Shown here: piece by piece, positions 61,439-64,000 of the stretch
Position numbering within the stretch: the stretch's first letter is position 1
Layout of the letters: every line of letters starts with the position of its first letter
Source of the DNA: Microbacterium sp. Root166
GTDB taxonomy: Bacteria > Actinomycetota > Actinomycetes > Actinomycetales > Microbacteriaceae
Assembly: GCF_001427145.1 (NCBI RefSeq)
Contig: NZ_LMGL01000002.1
Coordinates: 62,001-126,000, forward strand
Direction of reading: 5' to 3'
DNA length: 64,000 nt
Notes under the pieces: model-generated
Databases searched by the model: none
The model's input: only the letters and a program-made list of their open reading frames with translations
Told to the model about the DNA's origin: nothing
Translations under genes and position numbers: made by a program

Positions 61439-62631
61439 GCGAGGTCGTCGCGATCATCCCCGCCCGGGGCGGCTCGAAGGGCGTGCCCGGCAAGAACCTG
61501 CGCCGGGTCGGCGGCATCCCGCTCATCGCCCGCGCCGTGCGGGCCGCGAGCCGGTGCGCCGCGATCGACCGCGTCGTCGTCACCACCGACGACGCCGACA
61601 TCGCCGCCGTCGCCGCCGAGTGGGGTGCCGAGATCGTCGAGCGCCCCGGCGATCTCGCCGGCGACACGGCGAGCTCGGAGAGTGCGCTCCTGCACGCGCT
61701 CGCGGTGCTCGAGGAGCGCCGGGTCGACGTCGGCGTTCTCGCCTTCGTCCAGGCGACCTCGCCCTTCATCGATGTCGCCGCGCTCGAGCGAGCGGTGCAG
61801 CTGGTGTGCTCGCGCCGCCGCGACAGCGTGTTCGCGGCCGTGGAGACGTACGGGTTCCTGTGGGCGAAGACCGCCGGGTCGGCGGCCGAAGCCGTCAACC
61901 ACGACGCCGATCACCGGCTCCGCCGCCAGGACCGCGAGCCGCACCACCTCGAGACGGGCGCGTTCTACGTCGTGCGCGCGGCGGGATTCCGGGCGTCGGG
62001 GCACCGGTTCTTCGGCAGCGTCGGCTTCGTCGATGTCGCCGCACGCACGGCCGTCGAGATCGACACGGCCGAGGAGCTCGAGATCGCGCGGGCCATCTCA
62101 CCGCTCGTAGACAGCTCCGAGCCCATCGTCGTGGACGCGGTCGTGACCGACTTCGACGGTGTCCACACCGACGACTCGGTGTCGCTCGACCAGCACGGCG
62201 TCGAATCAGTCACCGTGAGCCGCAGCGACGGCATGGGCGTCGCGCTGCTGCGCGAGGCCGGCGTGCCGGTGCTGATCCTCTCGACCGAGGCCAACCCTGT
62301 CGTCGGCGCCCGCGCGCGCAAGCTCCGCGTGGATGCGCTCCAGGACGTCTCCGACAAGGCCGTCGCACTCCGCGAATGGGCCGCGGGTCGCGGCATCCCG
62401 CTCTCGCGCATCGCCTACGTCGGCAACGACGTCAACGACCTCGGCTGCCTCGACCTCGTCGGCTGGCCCGTCGCGGTTCCCGGGGCCCATCCGCTCGTCC
62501 TCGCCGCCGCTCGGGTCGTGCTCGACCGCCCCGGCGGTGCCGGCGCCGTGCGCGATCTGGCCGATCGCGTTCTGGCGGGCCGGGCCGCGGCATCCGCTCA
62601 TCTTCCATCCCCTGCACAGGAGGCACCATGA
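61435..62631 (+). CDS. neuA: CMP-nonulosonate cytidylyltransferase fused to KdsC-like HAD phosphatase
   Basis: A 398-residue two-domain enzyme. Residues 1-225: CMP-sialate synthetase with AIIPARGGSKGVPGKNL (7-22), VVVTTDDADIA and VQATSPF. Residues 232-395: HAD phosphatase of the KdsC/KDN-9-P type with nucleophile DFD (239-241), LSTE (282-285), DK (lysine 308) and GNDVND (330-335); all HAD motifs are intact. The reaction expected is CTP plus nonulosonate to CMP-nonulosonate, and dephosphorylation of its 9-phosphate precursor. Four-base overlaps on both sides couple it to the glycosyltransferase and neuB genes. Confidence 0.9.
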   Translation: MSEVVAIIPARGGSKGVPGKNLRRVGGIPLIARAVRAASRCAAIDRVVVTTDDADIAAVAAEWGAEIVERPGDLAGDTASSESALLHALAVLEERRVDVGVLAFVQATSPFIDVAALERAVQLVCSRRRDSVFAAVETYGFLWAKTAGSAAEAVNHDADHRLRRQDREPHHLETGAFYVVRAAGFRASGHRFFGSVGFVDVAARTAVEIDTAEELEIARAISPLVDSSEPIVVDAVVTDFDGVHTDDSVSLDQHGVESVTVSRSDGMGVALLREAGVPVLILSTEANPVVGARARKLRVDALQDVSDKAVALREWAAGRGIPLSRIAYVGNDVNDLGCLDLVGWPVAVPGAHPLVLAAARVVLDRPGGAGAVRDLADRVLAGRAAASAHLPSPAQEAP

Positions 62632-63500
62632 CCGTCACCATCGGATCCCGCGTCGTCGGAGGCGGTCGTCCCGCCTACGTGATCGCCGAGATCGGCCTGA
62701 ACCACAACGGCGATGTCGAGCTCGCGAAGAAGCTCATCGACGTCGCCGCCGACGCCGGTGCCGACGCCGTGAAGTTCCAGAAGCGCACGCCCGAGATCGC
62801 CACCCCCGAGCACATGCGCGATGTGACGCGCGAGACGCCGTGGGGCACCATGACCTACCTCGAGTACCGCCGCCGGGTCGAGTTCGACCGCGACCAGTAC
62901 ATCGAGATCTCCGACCACGCCCTGCTGCGCGGCCTGGAGTGGTTCGCGTCGCCGTGGGACGAGCCCAGCGTCGCCTTCCTCGAGGACCTCGGGGCGACCG
63001 CGCACAAGGTGGCGTCCGCATCGCTCACCGACCACGCACTGCTGCGCGCGCTGCGCGACACCGGGAAGACGGTGATCCTGTCGACGGGAATGTCGACCAT
63101 CGAGCAGATCGACGCCGCCATCGATGTGCTGGGCACCGAGCGCCTGCTGCTCATGCACGCGACCTCGACGTATCCGATGGACCCGTCCGAAGCGAACCTG
63201 CGCATGATCCCGGCGCTGCGCGACCGGTATCCCGGCGTTCCGGTCGGGTACTCCGGGCACGAGCGCGGACTGCAGATCTCGCTCGCCGCGGTCGCCCTCG
63301 GGGCCGTCGCCGTCGAGCGCCACATCACGCTGGACCGCACGATGTGGGGCTCCGACCACGCGGCGTCGCTCGAACCCACCGGCCTGCAGCACCTGGTCCG
63401 CGACATCCGTGTGATCGAGGCGGCACTCGGCGACGGCGTCAAGCGCGTCTACCCCGGCGAGCTCGCACCGATGGCGAAGCTGCGGCGCGTCCCCGCGTGA
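62628..63500 (+). CDS. neuB: N-acetylneuraminate synthase family protein, lacking SAF domain
   Basis: A 290-residue TIM-barrel enzyme that condenses phosphoenolpyruvate with an N-acylhexosamine (or its 6-phosphate) to a nonulosonic acid. Seen: YVIAEIGLNHNGD, AVKFQKRTPE, VASASLTDHALL, STGMSTIEQI, GYSGHERG and VERHITLDRTMWGSDHAASL. ATG 62628 overlaps the previous stop and has AGGAGG upstream. It ends at MAKLRRVPA, just where classical NeuB proteins enter the antifreeze-like SAF domain, so about 55 C-terminal residues of the usual enzyme are missing. The precise sugar (sialic, legionaminic, KDN-like) is not decidable. Confidence 0.9.
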   Translation: MTVTIGSRVVGGGRPAYVIAEIGLNHNGDVELAKKLIDVAADAGADAVKFQKRTPEIATPEHMRDVTRETPWGTMTYLEYRRRVEFDRDQYIEISDHALLRGLEWFASPWDEPSVAFLEDLGATAHKVASASLTDHALLRALRDTGKTVILSTGMSTIEQIDAAIDVLGTERLLLMHATSTYPMDPSEANLRMIPALRDRYPGVPVGYSGHERGLQISLAAVALGAVAVERHITLDRTMWGSDHAASLEPTGLQHLVRDIRVIEAALGDGVKRVYPGELAPMAKLRRVPA

Positions 63501-64000
63501 GGCGCATCGTCGCCCTGGCCGACACCGACTCCTACGTCAAGTGGGCGGCGGCGCTGCTCGGGGGACTGGATGAGGAGTGGGATGCCGCGCTCCTGGTCGT
63601 GCAGACACCGCTGGTCGTCAGCCCGGCGCAGCTGCGGACCGCACTGAGCGGAAGCGGCCTCGAGCCTGGGGCGGTGTCGTCCGTCGAGTACACCGAGTTG
63701 CGCGAGCGCCTCGCGGCGCTGCGACCGGATGTCGTGGTCGTCGCCGCGCGCGGGCCGCTCGTGCGAGTGCTGGCACGGGATGCCGCGGCCCTGTCGCCAC
63801 GGCCGGTGATCGTCGCCGGGCTCCCGGGCATCTCGATTCCCGCGACCCGGAAGGCGCTCCACTACCGCGCCCAGTGCGACCTGTTCATCGTCCACTCGAA
63901 GCGCGAGAGGCGAGAGTTCGCAGCGCTCGCCGCGCACTACGGGCTCGAGCAGCGCTTCGCGCTCGCGACCCTGCCGTTCGCGCGGGCTGCCGGCACGAGG
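63497..64000 (+). CDS. Putative glycosyltransferase, 3'-truncated by window edge
   Basis: An open frame from GTG 63497, overlapping the neuB stop by four bases, runs 168 codons to the window end. The start RRIVALADTDSYVKWAAALL, then VVVVAARGPLVRVL and VIVAGLPGISIPATRKAL followed by CDLFIVHSKRERREF, looks like the N-terminal half of a GT-B fold. Similar proteins accompany NeuB genes in actinobacteria (recalled, uncertain). It probably attaches the CMP-activated sugar or builds the acceptor. The C-terminal donor-binding half lies outside the window. Confidence 0.7.
   Translation, partial: MRRIVALADTDSYVKWAAALLGGLDEEWDAALLVVQTPLVVSPAQLRTALSGSGLEPGAVSSVEYTELRERLAALRPDVVVVAARGPLVRVLARDAAALSPRPVIVAGLPGISIPATRKALHYRAQCDLFIVHSKRERREFAALAAHYGLEQRFALATLPFARAAGTR

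Noticed and set aside
1..64000. tRNA, rRNA, CRISPR, insertion sequences or prophage
   Set aside because: I saw no cloverleaf-like block, repeat-spacer array, transposase or phage gene; intergenic gaps are all under 200 bases and hold promoters, hairpins or nothing clear.

Overview
The window is about 70% GC and reads as chromosomal DNA of a high-GC Gram-positive actinobacterium. It most resembles the family Microbacteriaceae, probably Microbacterium or a close relative. The reasons are the order of the division/cell-wall (dcw) cluster, the FadD - acyltransferase - class II DAHP synthase - PASTA kinase - Rv2175c-like - polyprenyl synthetase block that precedes it (parallel to the Rv2187-Rv2173 region of Mycobacterium), actinobacterial DivIVA/SepF, the ctaE-qcrCAB plus ctaCDF respiratory genes, and many start codons that sit 6-7 bases after a TANNNT -10 box. 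The genus is inference. I found no rRNA, tRNA, insertion sequence, prophage or CRISPR array.

Layout. 1-8.4 kb: 3' part of pyruvate carboxylase, an orphan MinD/EspI-like ATPase, peptide deformylase, a convergent long-chain acyl-CoA ligase, a ROK sugar kinase and a PlsC acyltransferase. 8.4-15.1 kb: class II DAHP synthase, a PASTA Ser/Thr kinase, a triple-LysM secreted protein, an Rv2175c-like protein, a polyprenyl synthetase and a DUF3040 membrane protein. 15.2-32.2 kb: the dcw cluster mraZ-rsmH-ftsL-ftsI-murF-mraY-murD-ftsW-murG-(GntR)-murC-ftsQ-ftsZ-yggS-sepF-yggT-divIVA. murE and pgeF are not in their usual places, and a small GntR regulator is inserted on the opposite strand. 32.2-44.5 kb: lspA, an RluD-type pseudouridine synthase, a GNAT protein, a Nudix hydrolase, dnaE, an unknown membrane protein, hisD, nrdR, pyrD, a DUF3043 protein and an M20 dipeptidase.

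44.6-54.1 kb is respiration: an A-type Fe-S carrier, ctaC-ctaD-ctaF (aa3 oxidase) followed at once by a PP2C phosphatase, a rhodanese, and on the opposite strand ctaE-qcrC-qcrA-qcrB (oxidase subunit III and the cytochrome bc1 complex). Together these encode the actinobacterial bc1-aa3 supercomplex, in which the dihaem QcrC passes electrons directly to the oxidase. 54.2-60.4 kb is mixed housekeeping: trpD, a small membrane protein, a PHP phosphoesterase, a ClbS/DfsB-like protein, an MFS transporter, a 5'-3' exonuclease and a DHFR-like protein.

60.5-64 kb is the most accessory part. Four genes with 4-base start/stop overlaps encode a sialyltransferase-like protein, a CMP-nonulosonate synthetase fused to a KdsC-type phosphatase, a short NeuB, and the start of a putative glycosyltransferase that runs off the window. 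This looks like a sialic-acid-type surface glycan operon. Across the whole window the heptamer GGATGCC/GGCATCC recurs far more than its composition predicts and is associated with otherwise rare GAT and GCA codons. It is nearly absent from the respiratory genes and ftsZ.
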